Shown: positions 1-5,214, numbered from the stretch's first letter. The stretch is DNA of 5,963 nucleotides from Brevundimonas sp. UBA7635 (GCA_002483865.1 DLIT01000074.1:700-6662), one strand, 5' to 3'. Numbers and translations: made by a program. Notes: generated by a model from the sequence alone, not told the origin.

Positions 1-641
1 GCCCACATGATCAGGCCCGCCGCCTGCTGGTCCTCCAGCGGGGTCAGGTTCCAGGCCAGGGTGCTGGCGAAATGCGGGGCATACAGGGGCTGGCCGGCAA
101 AGACGATCAGGGCTCCCAGCAGGCCCATCAGCAGCATGGCTGCCAAAAGCGCCGCGATGGCCACATGGCTGCGGGCGCTGCGGATCACCACCCAGAACCA
201 GGTGGCGCTGGCCAGGATGCTGACCTGCATCAGCCAGTAGATGCCATCGTGGGACAGGGCCTGGGCATAAAGGCCCGGCGAGTGCCACAGCCAGAAGATC
301 AGGGCCTGGACCGCCGTGGCGGCAACCACGTACGGGCGGCCAAGGCGCGGCAGGCACAGCGCCAGCAAGGGAGCCGCCGCCAGCACCAGCAGCAGGTGGT
401 GCAGGGTCCGCGCCGTAAACAGGGCCGAGCTCAGCGCGCACAGCGGAGAGACGAAACCGATCGCCAGCACCGCCATGGCGGCGGCGAACTGCCCTCTCTG
501 GTGAACCCGCACCAGTATTATCCCGGCTGCGGTCAGGGACGCCAGGAGGATCAGCAGGATCGGATCGCCGTTCCAGCGCCACAGGGCCTCGCTCGGATCG
601 GGGGCGGGCCCGCAATAAGGTATCCAGGCGGCGTCGATCAT
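1..641 (-). CDS. ctaG: caa3-type CtaG cytochrome c oxidase assembly protein (partial, C-terminus outside window)
   Basis: Reading the minus strand from the ATG at 641 gives 213 open codons that run off the left edge. The protein opens with a family-typical WIPYCGPAPDP (residues 6-16) and then shows several hydrophobic segments expected to span the inner membrane. Family signatures are visible: SPLCALSSALFTARTLHHLL in the second helical region, FWLWHSPGLY in the middle, and LTPLEDQQAAGLIMW at the edge. These match the caa3_CtaG family of multi-pass proteins involved in copper delivery and assembly of heme-copper oxidases; this is not the Cox11-type CtaG. In-frame TGA codons lie shortly upstream, so 641 is the only ATG start, although its ribosome site (AAGGG directly against the ATG) is poor. 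Roughly the last third of the protein is probably missing. The gene is divergent from the nucleotidyltransferase operon. Family call is firm; the oxidase served is unknown. Confidence 0.9.
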   Translation of the reverse strand, partial: MIDAAWIPYCGPAPDPSEALWRWNGDPILLILLASLTAAGIILVRVHQRGQFAAAMAVLAIGFVSPLCALSSALFTARTLHHLLLVLAAAPLLALCLPRLGRPYVVAATAVQALIFWLWHSPGLYAQALSHDGIYWLMQVSILASATWFWVVIRSARSHVAIAALLAAMLLMGLLGALIVFAGQPLYAPHFASTLAWNLTPLEDQQAAGLIMW

Positions 642-688
642 CCCTTGCCAACGCCCGCGAACGGCGACGGTTCAATGTCACAGCTACC

Positions 689-720
689 GCATAAGCAAGC
701 GGAACCGCTCGTGCTTACGC
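689..720. repeat. Imperfect palindrome in the divergent intergenic region
   Basis: The left arm 689-702 (GCATAAGCAAGCGG) pairs with the right arm 705-720 (CCGCTCGTGCTTACGC), with one mismatch and a two-base bulge (710-711) around a two-base centre. It lies between two divergent genes and has no T-run, so it is unlikely to be a terminator. It overlaps the -35 box and most of the spacer of the promoter at 701-726. A regulator-binding site is therefore possible, but this is inference from position only. Confidence 0.45.
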
Positions 721-726
721 TCCGTT
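701..726 (+). promoter_or_regulatory. EcfG/SigT-type general stress response promoter
   Basis: The sequence has GGAAC at 701-705, a 17-base spacer, and CGTT at 723-726. This is the full consensus (GGAAC, 16-17 bases, CGTT) known for promoters read by the alphaproteobacterial extracytoplasmic sigma factor EcfG (SigT in Caulobacter), which drives the general stress response. Transcription would begin near 731-735, leaving a leader of about 20 bases before the ATG at 755 with AGGAAG (741-746) as ribosome site. The position is ideal for the nucleotidyltransferase operon. The match is seen directly; its use is inferred. Confidence 0.72.
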
Positions 727-754
727 TCCCTGCCCTGTTCAGGAAGCTTCACCC

Positions 755-1534
755 ATGTCAGATACGATCGCCAATCCCGCCTTCGAGCCCCCACCGGAAG
801 CCCAGGCCTTCTATGAGGAAAGCCTGCGCCTGCTCAGGGAATCCGGGGTGCCGTTCCTGCTATCCGGCACCTATGCCGTGACGGCCTACACAGGCATTCG
901 TCGCCCGACCAAGGATTTGGATGTCTTTTGCAAGCCCGGCGATTATCCACGCATTCTCGCCTTCTTTCAGAGCCATGGTTACCGCACCGATGTCGAGGAC
1001 GAACGCTGGATCGCCAAGGTCTGGAAAGACGATCGGCACTTCTTCGACGTCATCTTCGCCATGTCAAACGGCACAATTGCCGTCTCCGACAGTTGGTTCG
1101 GCCCGGATCGGATCACTGTCTATGGTCACGAGGTCACCATCACGCCGCCGACGGCCCTGATCCTGTCCAAGGTCTTCATCCAAGACCGCTATCGCTACGA
1201 CGGAGCGGACGTGAACCACGTCATCCTGAAACAGAGCGATGCGATCGACTGGAAATCCCTGCTGAACCAGATGGATCTGTATTGGGAGGTGCTGATGGCC
1301 CACCTGCTCAACTTTCGTTTTGCCTATCCGACCGAGCGCGGCCGCGTGCCGGCCTGGTTGATGACCGAACTGATCGGCCGCCTCAGGGCCCAGGTCGATC
1401 TGCCGGCACCGCGCGTCAAGGTCTGCCGCGGTCGCCTATTCAGCCCACGAGACTATATCGCCGACATCTCTGAGTGGGGCTTCGGCGATGTGGTGGGCAA
1501 GGGCCTGGAGGAACGTCATGACCCCGTCGATTGA
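755..1534 (+). CDS. Polymerase-beta-fold nucleotidyltransferase (AbiEii/MNT-like), first gene of operon
   Basis: This 259-residue soluble protein has the minimal nucleotidyltransferase core. LLSGTYAVTAYTG (35-47) is the glycine-containing nucleotide-binding helix region. TKDLDVF (52-58) supplies the paired metal-binding aspartates D54 and D56, and FFDVIF (96-101) supplies the third, D98. A conserved lysine (K139) and the stretch DRYRYDGADVNHVIL (144-158) follow, then a helical C-terminal half. All catalytic carboxylates are present, so it should transfer a nucleotide to an acceptor. Relatives include antibiotic-modifying enzymes and AbiEii/MenT-type toxins, but I cannot name the acceptor. The start is supported by AGGAAG eight bases upstream. 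The stop lies inside the next gene (17-base overlap), so the two are translationally coupled. An EcfG-type promoter precedes it. The fold is confident; the biological role is unknown. Confidence 0.85.
   Translation: MSDTIANPAFEPPPEAQAFYEESLRLLRESGVPFLLSGTYAVTAYTGIRRPTKDLDVFCKPGDYPRILAFFQSHGYRTDVEDERWIAKVWKDDRHFFDVIFAMSNGTIAVSDSWFGPDRITVYGHEVTITPPTALILSKVFIQDRYRYDGADVNHVILKQSDAIDWKSLLNQMDLYWEVLMAHLLNFRFAYPTERGRVPAWLMTELIGRLRAQVDLPAPRVKVCRGRLFSPRDYIADISEWGFGDVVGKGLEERHDPVD
1507..1513 (+). promoter_or_regulatory. Ribosome binding site fixing the phosphoesterase start
   Basis: GGAGGAA lies inside the 3' end of the nucleotidyltransferase gene, with six bases between the GGAGG core and the ATG at 1518. 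It selects 1518 over the upstream in-frame ATG at 1488, which would add ten residues and has no comparable site, and over the ATG at 1578. Confidence 0.8.
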
Positions 1535-2309
1535 TCCGGCAACCTCAGTCCCACAGCGCCAGACACCCCAGCCTGGCATGGAAGCTGGCCCGAAGAAAAA
1601 GCTCCGCGTCGCCGCTGTGGGCGACCTGCATATTGGCGAGGCCTCCCATCGCGCCTTTCGAGAGCTGTTCGAGCGAGTCCATGAGGATGCCGACGTCCTC
1701 TGCCTTTGCGGCGACCTAGTGAATTTTGGCAAGACGGTCGAGGTGGAGAACCTGCTGGAAGACCTGCGGGCATGCCGCATCCCCATGGTCGGCGTGCTGG
1801 GCAACCATGAGCATGAGTGCGGTCAACCGGAGGTCGTCACGCGGTTGCTGTCCGAGGCGGGCGTGAAGATGCTGACCGGCGAGGCCTTCGAGATCGACAA
1901 TGTTGGCTTTGCCGGAGGAAAAGGGTTCGTCGGGGGTTTTGGCCGCTACATGCTGAGCTCGTTCGGCGAGGCATCGGTCAAATCCTTCGTCAATGAAGCC
2001 GTCGAAGACGCCAACCTGATCGAGAATTCGATCCGTACCCTGCGCACCGAGCGAAGCGTCGTCCTGCTTCACTATTCGCCTGTCGTGGACACCGTGATCG
2101 GCGAGCCGCCCGAAATCCACGCCTTCCTGGGCTCGTCGCGGCTGGCAGAAGTCGTGGACCGCTACGAGAACGTCAAGCTGGTCGTCCACGGCCACGCCCA
2201 CCGCGGCGCACCGGAAGGCCGCACGGCGCGGGGTGTGCCCGTCTACAACGTTGCGCTGCCGGTGCTGCGGACCCTGGGCGACAAGCCCTATCGCGTCTTC
2301 GAGGTCTAG
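1518..2309 (+). CDS. Calcineurin-like metallophosphoesterase, second gene of operon
   Basis: This 263-residue protein carries the full set of calcineurin-like phosphoesterase motifs: GDLHIG (35-40; D36, H38), GDLVNFG (65-71; D66), GNHEHE (95-100; N96, H97), LLHYSP (183-188; H185) and HGHAH (224-228; H224, H226). These residues hold a two-metal centre that hydrolyses phosphomono- or phosphodiesters. No signal peptide or membrane segment is seen, so it should be cytoplasmic. About 28 polar residues precede the first beta strand (LRVAAVGDL), and this tail may be disordered. The start at 1518 is fixed by a strong ribosome site and overlaps the nucleotidyltransferase gene by 17 bases. The pairing suggests it acts on the product or target of its partner, for example by removing a transferred nucleotide. 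That is inference, and a housekeeping nucleotidase or cyclic-nucleotide phosphodiesterase role is equally open. Confidence 0.88.
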   Translation: MTPSIDPATSVPQRQTPQPGMEAGPKKKLRVAAVGDLHIGEASHRAFRELFERVHEDADVLCLCGDLVNFGKTVEVENLLEDLRACRIPMVGVLGNHEHECGQPEVVTRLLSEAGVKMLTGEAFEIDNVGFAGGKGFVGGFGRYMLSSFGEASVKSFVNEAVEDANLIENSIRTLRTERSVVLLHYSPVVDTVIGEPPEIHAFLGSSRLAEVVDRYENVKLVVHGHAHRGAPEGRTARGVPVYNVALPVLRTLGDKPYRVFEV

Positions 2310-2336
2310 GCGGCGGCCTCGGGGTTCATACCTCGA
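2299..2336. repeat. 7-base inverted repeat flanking the phosphoesterase stop codon
   Basis: TCGAGGT (2299-2305), overlapping the end of the phosphoesterase gene, is mirrored by ACCTCGA (2330-2336) with a 24-base GC-rich interval. There is no T-run after it, so it is a weak candidate for a Rho-independent terminator. It could be a structure protecting the 3' end, or chance. Confidence 0.22.
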
Positions 2337-2344
2337 TCGTGGGG

Positions 2345-2369
2345 GGAACACTATGCGGGCCAGCCGCTT
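2345..2369 (+). promoter_or_regulatory. Weak candidate EcfG-type promoter for the small protein gene
   Basis: GGAAC at 2345-2349 matches the EcfG -35 consensus exactly. With a 16-base spacer the -10 region reads GCTT (2366-2369), which matches CGTT only in its last two bases. The position would give a leader of about 25 bases that includes the GAGGAG ribosome site of the gene at 2402. Geometry is good but the -10 match is poor. Confidence 0.25.
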
Positions 2370-2415
2370 ACCCTTCAGGTCATACAAGAGGAGAACGGGT
2401 CATGCGTTTCTATGA
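2353..2415 (+). CDS. Possible 20-codon leader ORF
   Basis: An ATG at 2353, six bases after the purine-rich GGGGGGAA (2341-2348), opens a 20-codon frame rich in arginine. Its TGA at 2413-2415 lies just inside the following gene, overlapping its start at 2402 in another frame. This could be a leader peptide that couples translation. If transcription starts at about 2378 from the candidate promoter, the ORF would not be fully transcribed, so the two ideas exclude each other. Coding evidence is minimal. Confidence 0.2.
   Translation: MRASRLPFRSYKRRTGHAFL
2388..2393 (+). promoter_or_regulatory. Ribosome binding site fixing the small protein start
   Basis: GAGGAG lies eight bases before the ATG at 2402. 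It supports this start over an in-frame GTG at 2339 that would add 21 residues of unconvincing sequence. Confidence 0.7.
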
Positions 2416-2659
2416 AGTCACCGTCGGCAGCGACAAGGACGGGGAACGGCGGCTTAAGGTGGCCTCACCCACCGACGTCCAGGCAGGCGATGCAGCGGTC
2501 GGCCTGATGCGGACGGGCGAGTCCATCCTGTCCATCCGCGAGGTGATCGACGACGGGTTCCAGAATACTGATGCGGGACCGCCAAGGACCCAGGCCGAGG
2601 AAATGGCCCCGGCGACGCCCGGCATGGCATCTACGGAACGTAAGGACAGGCGGCCCTGA
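2402..2659 (+). CDS. Small hypothetical protein, 85 residues
   Basis: I do not recognise a named family. The protein begins MRFYEVTVGS, a likely beta strand, then a charged turn (DKDGERR, 11-17) and a second strand (LKVASP). A helix-like stretch follows (TDVQAGDAAVGLM, 24-36), then a third strand (ESILSIREVIDD, 40-51). The last 30 residues are polar and proline-rich (PPRTQAEEMAP, ATPGMAST, ending in KDRRP) and look disordered. There is no signal peptide, membrane segment or cysteine. The pattern suggests a compact cytoplasmic alpha/beta domain with a flexible tail. A good ribosome site at 2388-2393 supports the start. It lies 92 bases after the phosphoesterase gene on the same strand, so it could be a third operon member or have its own promoter. 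It converges on the sugar dehydrogenase gene. The gene is probably real; its function is unknown. Confidence 0.7.
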   Translation: MRFYEVTVGSDKDGERRLKVASPTDVQAGDAAVGLMRTGESILSIREVIDDGFQNTDAGPPRTQAEEMAPATPGMASTERKDRRP

Positions 2660-2667
2660 GGACCGCC
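2649..2667. terminator. Possible terminator hairpin between convergent genes
   Basis: GGCGGCCC (2649-2656) pairs with GGACCGCC (2660-2667) with one C-A mismatch around a TGA loop; that TGA is the stop codon of the small protein gene. The downstream stretch GCCTTGCTTCGTG is only moderately T-rich. It lies where two converging transcripts would end, so termination is plausible, but a strong U-tract is lacking in both directions. Confidence 0.35.
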
Positions 2668-2683
2668 GCCTTGCTTCGTGTAT

Positions 2684-3991
2684 TCAGTTGCTGACAGGCA
2701 CCGTCGTCGGAGCCACGTGCCAGATCGTGTTGGACAGATCATCAGCGACCAGCAGGATGCGTCGTTGTGGGTCAAACCAGACGCCAACCGGCCGGCCCCG
2801 CGCCTCGCCCTCGTCCGTCAGGAAGCCGGTCAGGAAGTCGACGGCTCGACCGGCTGGGCGTCCCTGTGAAAAGGGGACCCAGGCTACCTTGTAGCCGGAC
2901 AGATCCTGGCGGTTCCAACTGCCGTGCTGTCCCACAAAGGCTCCCTCGCTATAGGACCCGCCAAAGCCGCCTTCGCGGGCAAAGGACAGGCCCAGTGCCG
3001 CGACGTGCGCTCCCAGGGCATAGTCCGGGGCAATCGCGGTCGCGACCAGCTCGGGCTTTGCAGACCGCGGACGCGGATCAATGTTGCTACCCCAGTAGCT
3101 GTAGGGCCAGCCATAGAAGGCCCCTTCCCGCACGGACGTCAGATAGTCCGGCACCAGTTGGGGACCGATCTCGTCTCTTTCGTTAACGACGGCCCATAGA
3201 GCTGAGGTAGTGGGCTCAATCGCCAGGGCGGTGGGATTACGAATCCCTCGAGCCAAAGTACGGCGGGCCCCGGTCTCACGGTCAATAGCCCACACGACCG
3301 CGCGTTCTTCCTCTACCGCCATCCCCCGCTCCCCAGCATTGCTGTTGGAACCGATGCCGACATAAAGGGTCGTGCCATCGGCGCTGGCGGCCAGAGCCTT
3401 GGTCCAGTGATGATTGATGGCTGAAGGAAGCTGGGTCACTTCCTCTGGCTCTACGGCTATGCGGGTCTGACCTTCCACATAGGGCACCCGAACGAGCGCA
3501 TCCTGTTCAGCCACGTAGATATAGCCGTCGACATAGGCCAGGCCATAGGGGGCGTTCAGGTCATTGAGGAAAACCTCCCGGATCTCTGCAACGCCATCAT
3601 TATCGGCGTCGCGCAGCAAGGTGATCTGATCGCCGCCCTGTATCTTGGTATTGCCCTGCTTCTTGATGACACCGGCAATGACGTCCTTGGGACGCAACGG
3701 CGGCGCATTGCCGCCCCGGCCCTCAGCAACCAGAATGTCGCCGTTGGGCAGCACCAGCATCTGGCGCGGAATGCGTAGATTGGTGGCCATGGCCGTCACA
3801 GTGAAGCCATCAGGAGCCATGGGTTTGTCATCGCCCCAGCCAACTGGTTTAGCGATCCGCATGGACGGCAGCAGGCTTTGACGGATTGCCGGCAGGTCCG
3901 GCTGGGGGCCCACTTCGCGAATCCCCTCTTCGCTGGCCCCGCAGGCAGACAGCGCCAGAACCGAGCACATGATCAGGTAACGGCGGATCAT
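2684..3991 (-). CDS. Sorbosone dehydrogenase-like PQQ-dependent sugar dehydrogenase, lipoprotein
   Basis: This 435-residue protein has a lipoprotein signal peptide: MIRR, a hydrophobic core, then the lipobox LSAC with the acylated cysteine at position 17. Glycine follows the cysteine, so outer-membrane sorting is expected. The rest is a beta-propeller of the soluble glucose/sorbosone dehydrogenase type: DGFTVTAMATNLRIPRQM (61-78), a calcium-site-like DADNDG (128-133), NAPYGLAY (147-154), NHHWTKAL (193-200), GIRNPTALAI (249-258), EGAFYGWPYSYWG (289-301), GAHVAALGL (327-335), GQHGSWNR (354-361) and LLVADDLSNTIW (413-424). Family members use PQQ to oxidise sugars or aldoses in the periplasm; the real substrate here is unknown. 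The start at 3991 is chosen because the signal peptide begins there and GAGGGAG lies seven bases upstream. Its ATG overlaps the stop of the DUF2231 gene (ATGA). No cytochrome electron acceptor gene is adjacent. Confidence 0.88.
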   Translation of the reverse strand: MIRRYLIMCSVLALSACGASEEGIREVGPQPDLPAIRQSLLPSMRIAKPVGWGDDKPMAPDGFTVTAMATNLRIPRQMLVLPNGDILVAEGRGGNAPPLRPKDVIAGVIKKQGNTKIQGGDQITLLRDADNDGVAEIREVFLNDLNAPYGLAYVDGYIYVAEQDALVRVPYVEGQTRIAVEPEEVTQLPSAINHHWTKALAASADGTTLYVGIGSNSNAGERGMAVEEERAVVWAIDRETGARRTLARGIRNPTALAIEPTTSALWAVVNERDEIGPQLVPDYLTSVREGAFYGWPYSYWGSNIDPRPRSAKPELVATAIAPDYALGAHVAALGLSFAREGGFGGSYSEGAFVGQHGSWNRQDLSGYKVAWVPFSQGRPAGRAVDFLTGFLTDEGEARGRPVGVWFDPQRRILLVADDLSNTIWHVAPTTVPVSN

Positions 3992-4404
3992 CGAGCGTCT
4001 CCCTCGTCCAGGGCCCCTGAATAGCGGACCAAGCCCGCGACCAGCGCCAGCAGGCAGCACAACGCAGACAGAGTGACGCCCAAGGTTCCTACCGAGCTCC
4101 AACCGTCCTGACTGTGTTTGAAAGCATTGACCAACCCCAGCACACAGGCGGTCAAAAGCAGCAGGCTGTAGACCAAATGCCAACGGCCCCCGACCCGTAT
4201 CAGGTCAATCAGGCTCCACAGAACAACAACAGCTCCAAACACCAGTGCCCCCACAATCGCCCAGGACGAGAAGTTGCTCCACTGCAGTTCTTCTGTCCTC
4301 AGATAGGTGATGTCCGTGGCTAGGCCCAGGCTGAACAACGCCACCGGAAAGCCCAGCAGCAACCCATGCGCCCCTCTGGCAAGACTAATCGATCGCGTCA
4401 GCAT
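3988..4404 (-). CDS. DUF2231-type inner membrane protein
   Basis: This 138-residue protein has four predicted membrane helices at about residues 13-31, 46-67, 76-94 and 105-127, joined by short loops. The start of helix 1 (ARGAHGLLLGFPVALF, 9-24) resembles the histidine-and-FP motif typical of DUF2231. Helix 2 ends in a charged SLIDLIR. The family has no established biochemical function; some members have been suggested to bind heme or work with redox enzymes. The start has GGAGG (minus strand, 4415-4411) six bases upstream. Its TGA overlaps the ATG of the sugar dehydrogenase gene by the ATGA arrangement, implying coupled translation. A role in electron transfer or membrane support for the dehydrogenase is inferred from this pairing, which I recall seeing in other alphaproteobacteria but cannot verify here. 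Confidence 0.75.
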   Translation of the reverse strand: MLTRSISLARGAHGLLLGFPVALFSLGLATDITYLRTEELQWSNFSSWAIVGALVFGAVVVLWSLIDLIRVGGRWHLVYSLLLLTACVLGLVNAFKHSQDGWSSVGTLGVTLSALCCLLALVAGLVRYSGALDEGDAR

Positions 4405-4475
4405 GACTGCCCTCCGGTTAGCTTGAGCATGTCACCATGTACGGCGCGCTTGGTGGCTGATGTCTGATCCATGTT

Positions 4476-4488
4476 CCCTCCATGAGGG
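4476..4488. repeat. Short perfect inverted repeat CCCTC-CAT-GAGGG
   Basis: Five-base arms CCCTC (4476-4480) and GAGGG (4484-4488) flank a three-base centre in the region between the divergent DUF2231 and DUF892 genes. It is short and may be chance, but its place between divergent promoters fits a protein-binding site. Confidence 0.25.
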
Positions 4489-4490
4489 CT

Positions 4491-4515
4491 AATGGCGTTC
4501 AACCTTCACGGTTCC
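4491..4515 (-). promoter_or_regulatory. Near-consensus EcfG-type promoter reading toward the DUF2231-sugar dehydrogenase operon
   Basis: On the minus strand GGAAC (4515-4511) is followed after 16 bases by CATT (4494-4491), one mismatch from the CGTT -10 consensus. Transcription would begin near 4484 and leave a leader of about 80 bases before the ATG at 4404. The G of GTT is normally well conserved, so this is a moderate to weak call. Confidence 0.35.
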
Positions 4516-4533
4516 ACGACCAGCGGATATTGT
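4505..4533 (+). promoter_or_regulatory. Possible sigma-70-like promoter toward the DUF892 gene
   Basis: TTCACG (4505-4510), a 17-base spacer and TATTGT (4528-4533) each match four of six positions of the housekeeping consensus with ideal spacing. The leader to the ATG at 4656 would be about 115 bases. The site overlaps the minus-strand candidate at 4491-4515. It is a pattern match only. Confidence 0.25.
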
Positions 4534-4534
4534 C

Positions 4535-4556
4535 GCGATCAGTGAGCGCCGATCGC
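4535..4556. repeat. Inverted repeat GCGATC-N10-GATCGC in the DUF892 leader
   Basis: Six-base perfect arms (4535-4540 and 4551-4556) flank ten bases and are followed by CTTTTCT. It could be an operator just downstream of the candidate promoter, or a weak attenuator-like hairpin with a short T-run. The remainder of the leader up to 4644 shows nothing I can identify. Confidence 0.3.
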
Positions 4557-4644
4557 CTTTTCTGCGGATCAAACCAGCACAACTGTCCGGTAGCCGACAC
4601 GCGGGGCCTGCCTGACCAGATCTTCGTTCCTGAGACGGGGCTTC

Positions 4645-4650
4645 AGGAGG
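4645..4650 (+). promoter_or_regulatory. Ribosome binding site fixing the DUF892 start
   Basis: A perfect AGGAGG five bases before the ATG at 4656 selects this start. An in-frame ATG at 4482 would add 58 residues, but these do not resemble the DUF892 family and have no ribosome site. Confidence 0.85.
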
Positions 4651-4655
4651 AACTC

Positions 4656-5174
4656 ATGGCGAACAATGACGACATCTGGCGCGAGGTTTTCGTAAGCGGG
4701 CTGAAGAATGCCCACGCGGTCGAGCATCAGGCCCTGGCCCTAATGGATCGACAGATCGACCGGGCCAAAAACTTCACCGAGGTCGCGGAAAAGTTGAAGG
4801 CTCACCGGATCGAGACCGAGCAGCAGATTGCACGGCTTGAAACCCTGTTGGACGGACTGGGCGAAAGCGCGTCGGGCCTGAAGGATGCCGCCTTGTCGCT
4901 CAGCGGCAATATGGCCGCCCTGGGCCATATGTTTGCGGATGATGAGATTATGAAGAACGCCTTTGCAAACTTCGCCTTCGAGAACTTCGAGGTCGCCTCC
5001 TATCGCGGTCTTCTGATCCTGGCCGAGCACGGCGGTTATTCCGTCGCCTACGATCCGCTGAAAACCACACTCGACGAGGAAATGCGAATGGCTTCCTGGG
5101 TGGACCAGAGCCTGCCCCTCATCACCGAAAAATTCCTTACTCTCAAGCGGAGCGACGCCAATCACAGCCGCTAG
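4656..5174 (+). CDS. Ferritin-like DUF892 (YciE/YciF) family protein
   Basis: This 172-residue protein is of the usual length for DUF892 and is predicted to form a four-helix ferritin-like bundle. Candidate metal ligands stand in the family pattern: AVEHQ (21-25, E23) in helix 1, AHRIETEQQIARLE (49-62, with H50, E53, E55) in helix 2, ENFEVASYRGLL (109-120, with E112, Y116) in helix 3, and LDEEMRMASWVD (139-150) in helix 4. Relatives of the YciE/YciF group are induced by stress and thought to bind iron or reactive species, but no reaction is firmly established. There is no signal peptide, so it should be cytoplasmic. The start is fixed by a perfect AGGAGG. It is divergent from the DUF2231 operon and converges on gspM across 40 bases. 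Control by the general stress response is typical for such genes in this class, yet no clear EcfG site lies upstream here. Confidence 0.85.
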   Translation: MANNDDIWREVFVSGLKNAHAVEHQALALMDRQIDRAKNFTEVAEKLKAHRIETEQQIARLETLLDGLGESASGLKDAALSLSGNMAALGHMFADDEIMKNAFANFAFENFEVASYRGLLILAEHGGYSVAYDPLKTTLDEEMRMASWVDQSLPLITEKFLTLKRSDANHSR

Positions 5175-5214
5175 GATTCAGCAAGATTATCATGGTGACG
5201 TCGGAAGCTGCGGC

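Noticed and set aside
72..881. Long plus-strand open frame of 269 codons
   Set aside because: Its product is rich in Q, R, G and H, typical of an antisense shadow in GC-rich DNA. It lies opposite the ctaG coding sequence and runs into the nucleotidyltransferase gene in another frame.
928..1473. Plus-strand open frame inside the nucleotidyltransferase gene
   Set aside because: It is an alternate frame wholly within a gene with recognisable catalytic motifs, has an arginine-rich unstructured product and no ribosome site.
755..2309. Calling the enzyme pair an abortive-infection or toxin-antitoxin system
   Set aside because: The nucleotidyltransferase fold resembles AbiEii-type toxins, but there is no AbiEi-like or HEPN partner, and the promoter points to general stress control. 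Only the neutral family names are supported.
1716..2387. Minus-strand open frame of 223 codons opposite the phosphoesterase
   Set aside because: It is antisense to a gene with complete phosphoesterase motifs, and its product shows no recognisable family.
2410..2787. Minus-strand open frame opposite the small protein gene
   Set aside because: It overlaps both the small gene and the dehydrogenase 3' end, and its product is low-complexity with no ribosome site. The plus-strand frame has a good ribosome site and a more protein-like sequence.
3992..4183. 64-residue N-terminal extension of the sugar dehydrogenase
   Set aside because: The extension overlaps the DUF2231 gene and would bury the clear lipoprotein signal peptide. 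The ATG at 3991 has its own ribosome site and ATGA coupling.
4603..4628. GGGGC-N17-CGTT as an EcfG promoter for the DUF892 gene
   Set aside because: The -10 and spacing fit, but the -35 has two mismatches in its five bases, which is too weak to call in GC-rich DNA.
4482..4655. 58-residue N-terminal extension of the DUF892 protein
   Set aside because: The extension does not resemble the family, and a perfect AGGAGG stands just before the ATG at 4656.
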